Assembly (NCBI GenBank): GCA_044432725.1
Contig: JAWXUL010000003.1
Span: forward strand, 124,001 to 188,000
DNA from: JAWXUK01 sp044432725
GTDB taxonomy: Bacteria > Bacillota > Clostridia > Oscillospirales > Oscillospiraceae
Direction: 5' to 3'
Length of the DNA: 64,000 nt
Every line of letters begins with the position of its first letter. The stretch's first letter is position 1. The notes beneath the pieces were generated by a model. The model did not search any database, was not told the origin of the DNA, and was given only the letters and a program-made list of their open reading frames with translations. The translations under genes were made by a program, and so were the position numbers. Positions 18,047 to 26,373 of this stretch are shown here, in pieces.

Positions 18047-19135
18047 TTATTTTTCATGTGTTACATATTGTTCTAAGTTATCTTTATTAATCTTCATCAC
18101 AACTGTGATGATTTTTGCCACTGCATTATATAGATCTGGTGGGATTTGTTTCCCCACTTGACCTTGAGCATACAAAGCTCTTGCCACTTGTACATTTTCT
18201 ACCACAGGAATATCGAAACGCTCGCCTACTGTAATAATCCGAAAGGCAAGCTCGTCCTCTCCCATAGCGAGAATCACCGGCACAACATCCATGCCTTTTT
18301 TGTAACGTAAAGCAACAGCATAGTGAGTTGGGTTACGAACGATAACATCTGAATCCTGCACACTATTCATCATACGTTGCTGTGCCATTTGCATTTGTTT
18401 CTGCCTGATTTTCCCCTTAATCTTAGGGTCACCTTCTGTTTGCTTATATTCATCCTTGATATCTTGTTTGGACATTTTCATTTTCTTTTCATACTGATAC
18501 CACTCTAAGCCAAAGTCAATCACTGCAATCACAATGAAAGCCATAGCAATCTGCATTACCAATACGATAATGTGATTTAAGATATCTGCCCCTGCAACAA
18601 TAGGGTGCATATAAAAATAATTACCAAAAGTAAAAATAGTCTTGACATAAAAACGATAAATAATATAAAGCAACACAGAAATTTTCAATAAATTCTTAAG
18701 AGCATCTAAAACACTTTTAAAAGAAAATAAATTTTTGAAGCCGGAAATTGGATTTAACTTATTTAAAGAGGGTTTTAATTTTTCTTTCGCAACCAACCAA
18801 CCGGTCTGACATCCCGTGGCAATAAAAGCAGACAATACAGCGACTAGCATAGGAGCAGAAACTACTTGAATATACGTTCTGATTACTTCATTACGTATCG
18901 TAATCCCTTCTTCTACAATGACATCACCAACGCTAGAACTCATCAATCCAAAACAGAAGATTACAAAATCTCCCACTTTATTGATCATACCTTCCGCCAC
19001 AAGCCACAATGTTCCAAAAACTGCAATCAAACTAGCGACAGTGACCACGTCTTTACTCAATAAGACATCACCTTTTTTTCGTGCGTCACGTCGCTTTTTC
19101 GGGGTCGCTTTTTCTGTTTTGTCATCATCAGCCAC
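18047..19135 (-). CDS. flhB: Flagellar export protein FlhB
   Basis: FlhB is the export switch that changes substrate specificity from rod/hook to filament. It has four N-terminal hydrophobic segments, a linker and a cytoplasmic domain. The autocleavage motif NPTH is at residues 268-271 within IVRNPTHYAVAL. The N-terminal DKTEKATPKKRRDARKKG is diagnostic. Length 362 is normal. FliK in the same unit is its hook-length-sensing partner. Confidence 0.96.
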   Translation of the reverse strand: MADDDKTEKATPKKRRDARKKGDVLLSKDVVTVASLIAVFGTLWLVAEGMINKVGDFVIFCFGLMSSSVGDVIVEEGITIRNEVIRTYIQVVSAPMLVAVLSAFIATGCQTGWLVAKEKLKPSLNKLNPISGFKNLFSFKSVLDALKNLLKISVLLYIIYRFYVKTIFTFGNYFYMHPIVAGADILNHIIVLVMQIAMAFIVIAVIDFGLEWYQYEKKMKMSKQDIKDEYKQTEGDPKIKGKIRQKQMQMAQQRMMNSVQDSDVIVRNPTHYAVALRYKKGMDVVPVILAMGEDELAFRIITVGERFDIPVVENVQVARALYAQGQVGKQIPPDLYNAVAKIITVVMKINKDNLEQYVTHEK

Positions 19136-19176
19136 CAGAATGTCCCCCCTTTTTAGTTCAAATCAAAGCTCTTTAC

Positions 19177-19965
19177 TCAAGATCTCCCCGCTATACTCAG
19201 CAATGCCTGTTGCATACTGTTCAACATGGTAATTTCAATTTCTAATAAATAGTTTGAAATCACTGGCATATAAATAATGAGCATAATCAGACCAATCAGA
19301 ACTTTCAAGTCAATATTTATGGCAAAAACATTAATCTGTGGAATTGTCTTCATCAAAATACCCATACCAACTTGTGCAATCAACTCCGCTGCCATGATTG
19401 GCATACTAAGTTTCACTGCCAACAACATGCACTCCAAAAAAAGTTGTATCATAAGCTCTAACATGATTTCCCCAAAAAAAGCTTCACCATAAGGAACGAT
19501 CATTCCTGATGTCATCATAAGACGCATCAAGGTATGATGACCATTTTCTGCGAAAAAAATCATCATCATCACAGCACTCAAAATAGTTCCTGTTACCGTC
19601 GAATTGCTTCCTGTGGCAGGGTCATAAGCTTGTGCCATAGAAAAACCAATTTGCATATCGATGATGCTCCCACCAATTGCTGGAATTGCAAGAAAGAAGT
19701 TCATCACCAAAGAGATCAACATACCAACGCCTAATTCCGAGATCATCATCACCATAAGCTGTAGCGAGTTATTAGGAATCTCTACTCTTCCACCTTCCAT
19801 CATAAAGACCATAACAGCGAGAAACAACGTAAACCCACCTTTTGCAATCGTCGGTACGCTCCCCAAAGTAAAGAGTGGGTTTAATCCAACAAAACCTACC
19901 ATTCGCATAAAAATCAACAGAAAAAGTGTGAAAGCACCCCAATCTAAAAGGATCAAATCTTCCAT
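19177..19965 (-). CDS. fliR: Flagellar export protein FliR
   Basis: FliR forms the export gate with FliP and FliQ. The polytopic membrane protein begins with MEDLILLDWGAFTLFLLIFM and the conserved RMVGFVGLNPLF. Length 262. It lies 41 bp before flhB and 9 bp after fliQ. All export-gate genes are consecutive here. Confidence 0.94.
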   Translation of the reverse strand: MEDLILLDWGAFTLFLLIFMRMVGFVGLNPLFTLGSVPTIAKGGFTLFLAVMVFMMEGGRVEIPNNSLQLMVMMISELGVGMLISLVMNFFLAIPAIGGSIIDMQIGFSMAQAYDPATGSNSTVTGTILSAVMMMIFFAENGHHTLMRLMMTSGMIVPYGEAFFGEIMLELMIQLFLECMLLAVKLSMPIMAAELIAQVGMGILMKTIPQINVFAINIDLKVLIGLIMLIIYMPVISNYLLEIEITMLNSMQQALLSIAGRS

Positions 19966-19974
19966 TCTTTCACA

Positions 19975-20238
19975 CTATCCTCCACGCATCATAACAAATA
20001 TCTTTTGTGTAAACTCTACTAAGGAACGCATCATCCAACCACCATTGATAAAGACATAACCCAAAACCACAGACAATTTAAAAATAAACCCTAATGTTTG
20101 TTCATGAACTTGGGTAACCGCTTGGAAAATAGACAATGCTATACCGACAATCATACTCAAAACAAGCATTGGCCCACCCAATTTTAAAACAACTATGATT
20201 CCTTCCATAAAAAGGTCAGAGATTTGGTTGATTGTCAT
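19975..20238 (-). CDS. fliQ: Flagellar export protein FliQ
   Basis: A small gate subunit of 87 residues with two membrane helices. The signature GIALSIFQAVTQVHEQTLGF is present, of which ALSIFQAVTQVHEQT is the conserved core. It lies between fliP and fliR. Confidence 0.95.
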   Translation of the reverse strand: MTINQISDLFMEGIIVVLKLGGPMLVLSMIVGIALSIFQAVTQVHEQTLGFIFKLSVVLGYVFINGGWMMRSLVEFTQKIFVMMRGG

Positions 20239-20249
20239 AAAAACACTCC

Positions 20250-20927
20250 CTAATATATCCCTTTGATCAGCGCTTGGAACAATTCAGTCCAACCGTCCAC
20301 AAAAACAAACAATAACAGTTTAAAGGGTAAAGAAATCAAAGAAGGAGGTAACATCATCATCCCCATGGACATCAAGGTGGAAGCAATGACCATATCCAAC
20401 AGTAAAAAGGGAATTGAAATCAAAAAACCACACATAAATGCAACTTTTAGTTCAGAAGTAATAAACGCTGGCACAACCACTATCAAAGGCAAATCTACCA
20501 AAGTTTCCACAGAACTTGCCATTGGCTCTCCAGACAAATCACAATACATTGCAATGGTTGTTTCATTCTCCCATTCAACTATTTGGGTCAACATAAATTC
20601 TTTTAAGGGAATTGATGCCAAATCCAAAAATTCAGACTGGGAAATTTCTTCGTTTACATAGGGATCATAGGCAGTCTGTTCAATTTCTACAATCGTAGAC
20701 CTCATGGCAAATATTGTCAAAATCAGAGCCATTCCAATCAAAACAGTGTTTGGTGGCTGCTGCTGTGTCCCCATTGCTGTACGTGTAAAAGAAAGAATGA
20801 TGATGAAACGAGTGAAGCAAGTCATCATGACAAGCATCGATGGTACCAATGCAATAAAAGTTGTTAGAAATAATATTTCCAGCGTTTGCACTTGGTCGCC
20901 ATTTATATTTATCAGCGCATCTGTCAT
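20250..20927 (-). CDS. fliP: Flagellar export protein FliP
   Basis: This core gate subunit has 225 residues. The conserved TCFTRFIIILSFTRTAMGTQ and the C-terminal LPFKLLLFVFVDGW identify it. There is no long cleavable signal peptide of the kind found in the 245-residue enterobacterial FliP; the N-terminus begins close to the first membrane segment, as in shorter clostridial versions. Confidence 0.95.
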   Translation of the reverse strand: MTDALININGDQVQTLEILFLTTFIALVPSMLVMMTCFTRFIIILSFTRTAMGTQQQPPNTVLIGMALILTIFAMRSTIVEIEQTAYDPYVNEEISQSEFLDLASIPLKEFMLTQIVEWENETTIAMYCDLSGEPMASSVETLVDLPLIVVVPAFITSELKVAFMCGFLISIPFLLLDMVIASTLMSMGMMMLPPSLISLPFKLLLFVFVDGWTELFQALIKGIY

Positions 20928-20936
20928 CTGATCTCC

Positions 20937-21308
20937 TCAGTCCTTTGTATCCTCATTTTCTTTTTTATCTCGCAGCCCCAACATAATTTGTGCAAAGCTT
21001 GGCACATTAGGACTTTCTCTCTGAGGTTTTTGCAAGCAAATATCTTGACTTTCTTCAGGGCTTAGCTCTGTGATAAAAGTAACTTGAGTTGTTGTACAAC
21101 CCAATAGAATGTGTCTATTTGCTACTTTTACCACTAAAAGCTGTTGCTCCCGCCCTAGGGATAAGCGATGGACCACAGACAATTTGTCTCCTTGCATCGC
21201 AAAACCACTACCAAGACGAGTCCCCAAAAAACGTGTGGTAAAATAGGCACCATATAGGACGACTATTAAAACCACGAACATACTTAATACAGCGAGAATA
21301 CCATCCAT
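20937..21308 (-). CDS. fliO: Flagellar biosynthetic protein FliO
   Basis: A 123-residue single-membrane-span protein: hydrophobic N-terminus, then a small basic cytoplasmic domain (SVVHRLSLGREQQLLVVKVA) typical of FliO/FliZ. It helps assemble the FliP ring. Identification rests on this pattern and on its position directly before fliP. Confidence 0.85.
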   Translation of the reverse strand: MDGILAVLSMFVVLIVVLYGAYFTTRFLGTRLGSGFAMQGDKLSVVHRLSLGREQQLLVVKVANRHILLGCTTTQVTFITELSPEESQDICLQKPQRESPNVPSFAQIMLGLRDKKENEDTKD

Positions 21309-21318
21309 AAGTATTAAC

Positions 21319-21684
21319 TTAGGGGCTTCCTACGATTGCTGTCACTGCTTTTAGCACACGTTCTGCTTTAAAAGGCTTTACGATAAAGTCTTTTGCGCCA
21401 GAACGAATAGCGTCAATAACCATTGTTTCTTGTCCCATAGCAGAACACATCACAATGTTTGCATTGCCATCTTTGGTACGGATTGCTTTCAAAGCTTCCA
21501 AACCATCCATGTTAGGCATAGTGATATCCATCAATACCAAATCCGGTTGGATTTGGTCGAATTTCTCCACTGCATCTGCTCCGTCCACTGCTTCGAACAA
21601 TTCAGTATACCCATTTTTACTTAATGTGTCTTTAATAACCTTACGCATAAATGCTGCGTCATCCACTAGAAGAATTTTAACCAT
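21319..21684 (-). CDS. cheY: Chemotaxis response regulator CheY
   Basis: A single receiver domain that binds the motor switch when phosphorylated by CheA. It has the acidic pair in LLVDDAAFMR, the phospho-Asp in LVLMDITMPNMDG, the switch Thr/Ser region IVMCSAMGQ and Lys in FIVKPF. A frame opens at 21696, but the ATG at 21684 is the one with an AAAGGATGG Shine-Dalgarno at correct spacing (121 residues). It lies between fliO and fliY, as in many Gram-positive flagellar operons. Confidence 0.94.
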   Translation of the reverse strand: MVKILLVDDAAFMRKVIKDTLSKNGYTELFEAVDGADAVEKFDQIQPDLVLMDITMPNMDGLEALKAIRTKDGNANIVMCSAMGQETMVIDAIRSGAKDFIVKPFKAERVLKAVTAIVGSP

Positions 21685-21730
21685 TGTCTCTACCATCCTT
21701 TTGCGTCATAAATTTAATTTGATTTGTTTT

Positions 21731-23011
21731 TTATCTTTGTACCAGTTCGCCAATGAGAGGTTTTTGCAAAATTTGTGTGATACGCACACCAAAGTTGTCA
21801 TCAACGACCACCACGTCCCCTTGGGCAACGCATTGTCCATTGACAAAAAGATCCACTTGCTCCCCTGCCAGTTTGTCAAGCACTACCAAGGAGCCTTTGG
21901 ATAGTGCTAAAATCTCCTGCACTTTGCGACGAGTTCGCCCAATTTCTACGGATATTTCCAGAGGAACTGTCATAATCAAGTCCAGATTTTCTTGCTGTTC
22001 TTGATTCAAAGTGGTTTGATTTTGAAGTTGCTGCATCTGCACCGGAGTTGCGCTGATTAGCTTCGGGTCTGGTGGTGCATAAGCTGGATACCCATACCCA
22101 GGTGGTGGAGGATACCCTCCATAGCCCTGTGGTGGATATGCACCTTGCGGCGGATATGCACCAGGAGGCGGATAGCCACCAGGTGGCATCATACCTGCGT
22201 TGGGGTCTCCAGCTGGAGGAGCCCCCGGCGGTGCAGCTCCACCACCTGACATCATGGCTTCAATCTCTGCTTGGCTCATCATTCCACCACCGCCGGCATC
22301 TGCAGCAGCAGGAGGTGGTGGTGTTGCAACTTGTGCTGCTAATTGTTCGATTTGTTTATCGCTTTCTGCAGAATCCTCGCCATCTCCTTCAATCAAGATT
22401 GAGGAATCATCACCTTCGCCCAAACCAAAACCTGAAACCAATTCTCTGGCAAGTTCTACCGACATGATGTTAATAAACTCACTGGCAATTGTGTTTTCAA
22501 TATTCAGATTGAAACTGGCTATCACCACATAACCATCCTGAGTGGGCAAATAATCTTCTTTGAATTGATCTAAATCTTTCAGCTCGAATGATTCTGGCGT
22601 TGAAATATTCACCATTCGCCCTAAGAAATCAGACAAAGCCGTAGAAGCAGCACCCATCATTTGGTTCATGACTTCACAAACAGCACTGATACTCAAATCA
22701 TTCAGCTCGAACTCTTCGTCAGGTGTTTCCGAGCCAAGAAGTATGTCTACGATTGCTTTCACGTCGTTACGTTTCAGCAACATCACGTTACTGCCATCTA
22801 AGCCAGAAACATATCTTATTTCCACACCAATAGCTGGGTCAATCTCACCTAACGAAAACTCTTCTGCACTGACAATCGTGACAGTGGGTGTTGTGATATC
22901 TACTCGATGATCTAGCATATTAGACACTGCTGTTGCCGAAGATCCCAAGCTGATATTCATGATTTCGCCAATAGCATCTATTTCTATCGGACTAAATTCG
23001 TGTATCTCCAT
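21731..23011 (-). CDS. fliY: Flagellar motor switch phosphatase FliY (CheC-FliN fusion)
   Basis: FliY is part of the C-ring and dephosphorylates CheY-P. The N-terminal CheC-like domain (about residues 1-200) shows both phosphatase signatures, IGEIMNISLGSSATAVS and VCEVMNQMMGAASTALS. The C-terminal FliN domain (about 345-426) contains LDLIMTVPLEISVEIGRTRR with SKGSLVVLDKLAGE; both read in one frame. Between them is a long Pro/Gly/Tyr-rich linker (about 230-325) with repeats such as GAYPPQ and GYPPP, longer than usual. Length 426. Confidence 0.94.
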   Translation of the reverse strand: MEIHEFSPIEIDAIGEIMNISLGSSATAVSNMLDHRVDITTPTVTIVSAEEFSLGEIDPAIGVEIRYVSGLDGSNVMLLKRNDVKAIVDILLGSETPDEEFELNDLSISAVCEVMNQMMGAASTALSDFLGRMVNISTPESFELKDLDQFKEDYLPTQDGYVVIASFNLNIENTIASEFINIMSVELARELVSGFGLGEGDDSSILIEGDGEDSAESDKQIEQLAAQVATPPPPAAADAGGGGMMSQAEIEAMMSGGGAAPPGAPPAGDPNAGMMPPGGYPPPGAYPPQGAYPPQGYGGYPPPPGYGYPAYAPPDPKLISATPVQMQQLQNQTTLNQEQQENLDLIMTVPLEISVEIGRTRRKVQEILALSKGSLVVLDKLAGEQVDLFVNGQCVAQGDVVVVDDNFGVRITQILQKPLIGELVQR

Positions 23012-23032
23012 CCTTTTGATTCGCTCCTTTTT

Positions 23033-24022
23033 TTATTCGTTAAGATGAGTCTCTCCTATTTTCACGGCGACTTGCTTCTCATAGACACCCATGTATCCAT
23101 CAAACCAAGTACGACCAGAAATTTTAAGAAATACCTCGGAATCTTTGGGTTTCTTTATATCAATCACATCTCCAACATTGAGATGATAGATATCAGCCAG
23201 TGTCAGTTGAGTACGTCCCAACTCGGCAACAATTTCCAAGGAAGAATCTCGAAGCATGCCAAAAATATCTTCTGATTTGTCTTCTCCTGTATTTCGTTGC
23301 CCATTTAAGGTTTGGTTGATTTCTTTAAAGGCATTTGTCAACATGTTCCCAGGCAGACAAACCACAAAACGCCCCTCTGCATTACTAAACTTAACAGAAA
23401 TGTTTACAATAACAACTGTTTCATCATAACCAATCAACTGGACGAGAGTAGGGTTCTCTTCGGTTCGAACATATTCAAAGTTCAAATCCATATAATTTTC
23501 CCAACTTTGCCCCATGTTTTTGATAAAGTCAATCATCAAACTTTCATACATCTGTAATTCCAGATCTGTCATCATATAGTCCATGGAAAGATCTTCATCT
23601 GGTTCACCAGTCCCACCCATCAATCGATCAAGCATGGTCAACATGACTGGTGTATCAATAAAGATGACTATTGGTGATTCTTCTTGAATCTCTTTTCTAT
23701 CAGTCGTTGCAACAGCAAGTACATCACTTTCAGTAATTGCGTTTGAAAATTCATAATACCGTTGTTCCTCTACTGATTCCACCAACAAATCACAGTTTGC
23801 ATGAAGCAAAGCGTTCATATGGGAGTTGATGATACGAGTATAACCTTCAAAAATACTATTAAGAATACGTAAACGATCTTTGGTAAATTTCCTAGGACTG
23901 TTAAAGTCATATTTTCGATACTTTTTCTCTGGTTCCTCGTCCTTCGCCTCTTCTTCCATTTCCCCTGTCAGGGCTGCATTGAGCAACGCATCTATTTGAC
24001 TTTGCGACAATACCTCTGCCAT
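23033..24022 (-). CDS. fliM: Flagellar motor switch protein FliM
   Basis: FliM forms the switch ring and binds CheY-P. The N-terminal SQSQIDALLNAAL is the CheY-P-binding peptide. The middle CheC-like domain and the C-terminal FliN-like domain follow. Length 329 is normal. The start has GGGGGCGAG upstream. Only 62 bp separate it from the motB stop; fliL, usually located here, is absent. Confidence 0.95.
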   Translation of the reverse strand: MAEVLSQSQIDALLNAALTGEMEEEAKDEEPEKKYRKYDFNSPRKFTKDRLRILNSIFEGYTRIINSHMNALLHANCDLLVESVEEQRYYEFSNAITESDVLAVATTDRKEIQEESPIVIFIDTPVMLTMLDRLMGGTGEPDEDLSMDYMMTDLELQMYESLMIDFIKNMGQSWENYMDLNFEYVRTEENPTLVQLIGYDETVVIVNISVKFSNAEGRFVVCLPGNMLTNAFKEINQTLNGQRNTGEDKSEDIFGMLRDSSLEIVAELGRTQLTLADIYHLNVGDVIDIKKPKDSEVFLKISGRTWFDGYMGVYEKQVAVKIGETHLNE

Positions 24023-24084
24023 TCTCTCGCCCCCTTTATCTTGAAACTTGCTCGTAATTTATAGTATAACACAAAATGGAACCT

Positions 24085-24873
24085 TTATCCCAAATCGTGA
24101 ACCATATAATATTGATCTATGCTATCGCCCAAAGCAGAATCCACTTCCAGACCAGTTATCATCATTTCCACCCGTCTATTATTGGCTCTACCTTCTGATG
24201 TTGTGTTGCTGTCAATGGGAAGCCATTGTCCACGTCCTACACTGGCAAGACGAGCTGGGTCAAGCCAAGTTGTATTCTGTTGGACATAAACCAGCACATT
24301 TGTGGCTCGATCAGAAGATAAAGTTCGATCAACCTGAACATTATTGGCATCTGTTGCACTTGCTTGGGCTGTATGTCCTGAAATGTGAATCTCATCAATA
24401 TAAGGCGCAGCCTCATCCAAAGGACCCACAATCGTGTCTAAAATCGCTTTCCCATCATCTCTCAAAACAGCACTATCTCCATCAAAGAAAATCGCATCAT
24501 TAAAAGAAACAAAGACAAATCCATCTCCCTTCGTCACAGCAATGGTACTTTCCGTACTACTACTATCCGAAGCTGCAGCCTGTAATGCCACATAAAGCAT
24601 TTCCAAAGCAATATCAATGATTTCCTCGGTCAACTCAGGAATCAAATCGCTATCACCACCGTCTGGATCTGTTTCATCACTATCTGTGGCGACCACTTCC
24701 TCAATCAGAGTAGATGCGTCAGAGTTAAATGCTTTCACAATAAGGTTCCACTTTTCTTCATCTACGCTTGACATAGCATACATAAGAACGAAGAAACAGA
24801 GCAGCAAGGTCACCATGTCTCCATAAGTACCCATCCAGTCCGCTGCCTCTTCTTCTGGCAATTCTTTTGCCAT
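24085..24873 (-). CDS. motB: Flagellar motor stator protein MotB
   Basis: The stator subunit that anchors the motor to peptidoglycan. An N-terminal membrane helix contains the proton- or ion-carrying Asp in TYGDMVTLLLCFFVLMYAMS. The C-terminal OmpA-like domain (about 120-250) has ISGHTAQ and SSDRATNVLVYV. Length 262. It follows motA by 39 bp. Ion specificity cannot be read from this sequence alone. Confidence 0.93.
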   Translation of the reverse strand: MAKELPEEEAADWMGTYGDMVTLLLCFFVLMYAMSSVDEEKWNLIVKAFNSDASTLIEEVVATDSDETDPDGGDSDLIPELTEEIIDIALEMLYVALQAAASDSSSTESTIAVTKGDGFVFVSFNDAIFFDGDSAVLRDDGKAILDTIVGPLDEAAPYIDEIHISGHTAQASATDANNVQVDRTLSSDRATNVLVYVQQNTTWLDPARLASVGRGQWLPIDSNTTSEGRANNRRVEMMITGLEVDSALGDSIDQYYMVHDLG

Positions 24874-24912
24874 TGTACCTCAACTCCTTTCTCTTTGATT
24901 GATGTTTTTTTC

Positions 24913-25737
24913 TTACTCTCCACCACCAGCAGGTGCATCGGAACGATCCCCAGTGGCAACAAAGGTAAGTAATTTTTCTCGAATTGATTTTGGGTTAGCA
25001 CCAGACTGAATCGCCATAATACCTTCCACAATGATTTCTTTACACAAAAGTTCTTGCTGATTCCGAGTGGTCAAGTTCGCTGCGATAGGTCCAAAGACAA
25101 TATGTGCCACAATACAACCGTATAATGTGGTAATCATCGCAACACCCATGTCCGATGCCAAGGAACCCATACCGTCACTGGAATCACCACCCATGTTTGC
25201 AAGCATGTTCACCAGTCCCACCAAGGTACCAATCATACCCATAGCAGGTCCAACACCCTCACCCTTTTTATAGATAGCAATCCCTGCACCATGTCTTGCG
25301 CTACCTTGGTCAAGGTCGTTTAGCATAACATCTTTCACCTTGTCAGGGTCATTGTTATCCACAATTTGCATGATACAAAATTTGAAAAAAGGATCTTCTT
25401 GTTTCGCGCCTTGTTCTTCCAAAGCCAATAGCCCATTTTTCCGTGCCACTTGAGCAAGATCAACCAGTTGGTCGATATAGACCATGGGATCATATAACTT
25501 TGCATTGAGCATAATCTTGAAATGTTTAGGGATACTCTTCAAATCCGAAGGCTTCGCACTGGCGATGATAACCATCAAAGTACAGCCCACAACGATCATA
25601 ATCGAGGTAGGGTCAATAAAGTTCCCCAACTGGTATGCACTGACTGCAAAATCCCCATTATCATCCGTGGTGAACATCATAGCAGCAATCATAATGGCAA
25701 GTGCCCCAACAACACCTATGATATACGTTAAATTCAT
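24913..25737 (-). CDS. motA: Flagellar motor stator protein MotA
   Basis: Stator membrane subunit that interacts with FliG. It has four hydrophobic segments. The start NLTYIIGVVGALAIMIAAMM and the loop GPAMGMIGTLVGLVNML are typical of MotA/ExbB. Length 274. GAGG precedes the ATG. A 251-bp gap upstream separates it from flbD. That gap is AT-rich with only weak short hairpins and no promoter that I can support. Confidence 0.94.
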   Translation of the reverse strand: MNLTYIIGVVGALAIMIAAMMFTTDDNGDFAVSAYQLGNFIDPTSIMIVVGCTLMVIIASAKPSDLKSIPKHFKIMLNAKLYDPMVYIDQLVDLAQVARKNGLLALEEQGAKQEDPFFKFCIMQIVDNNDPDKVKDVMLNDLDQGSARHGAGIAIYKKGEGVGPAMGMIGTLVGLVNMLANMGGDSSDGMGSLASDMGVAMITTLYGCIVAHIVFGPIAANLTTRNQQELLCKEIIVEGIMAIQSGANPKSIREKLLTFVATGDRSDAPAGGGE

Positions 25738-25988
25738 ATCAATTCCTCATCCATTCTTACGCACAATTCCTTTGTGCTTTCTATTTTAACTTCTCTCTTT
25801 ATATTCACATGAAAAACAAAAGCTGAATCATAAAAGAACGATTTTTTGTTCGCAAATCCTTTTTAATAAGAAAAAAACTAAGTAGTTTAAAGTTTTTAGA
25901 ACAAAAATGTGATAGAAGAAGTCATTCTATTATTCTTTTGACGTTTTGACTGTTTCTCACAAGAAGCAAGAAGGAAAATTCCCCCATC

Positions 25989-26207
25989 CTAGGGGCGATT
26001 ATCTTCGATGGAAATCGAACGATAAACATCCTTCACCTTGGCTGAATATTCAATAATCATTTCCAGAACTTCCTCTGGCGTTTCATTGACTATGTAATAG
26101 TCACGAGTCGTCATGACGATTTTCGTTTCTGGAATCATCTCGATACAAAGAATTTGTCTGTGATTTATAATAAACTTCTCAGAACTTCTTTTTGTTAATA
26201 CAATCAT
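25989..26207 (-). CDS. flbD: FlbD family flagellar protein (SwrD-like)
   Basis: A 72-residue protein with IVLTKRSSEKFIINHRQI at the N-terminus and a YYIVNETPEEVLEMI segment. These are the conserved features of the FlbD/SwrD family found directly after flgE in Gram-positive fla operons. In Bacillus, SwrD raises motor power by increasing stator function; sitting next to motA/motB here agrees with that. The frame opens at 26285, but AGGAG precedes the ATG at 26207. Confidence 0.88.
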   Translation of the reverse strand: MIVLTKRSSEKFIINHRQILCIEMIPETKIVMTTRDYYIVNETPEEVLEMIIEYSAKVKDVYRSISIEDNRP

Positions 26208-26233
26208 GACGATACTCCTATAAATTATAATGA

Positions 26234-26273
26234 GGGCTGGCAATATTTCCATTGCTGACAAGATTGCCAGCCC
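26234..26273 (-). other. Strong hairpin between flgE and flbD
   Basis: An 11-bp perfect inverted repeat, GGGCTGGCAAT with ATTGCCAGCCC, with an 18-base loop. On the transcript it lies 27 bases before the flbD start and is followed by UCAUUAUAAU, so there is no U-tract and it is unlikely to be a strong terminator. It could be an mRNA stability or processing element. Confidence 0.7.
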
Positions 26274-26373
26274 AAAGCATTCCAATGAAATTGGATTGTT
26301 GAAAGATTTTTTGAAAGATTTTACGCTTTTGGGAAGATTTCGATTGTTGTCATCAAGACTGCAATGAAAGAAA

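Noticed and set aside
24023..24084. Very small fliL or a motB-fliM promoter
   Set aside because: No frame of adequate length; TATACT and TATAAA are present but lack a matching -35 at acceptable distance.
25738..25988. Possible terminator and new promoter ahead of motA
   Set aside because: The AT-rich gap has only 4-5-bp stems and no sigma-A or sigma-28 site that I can support.
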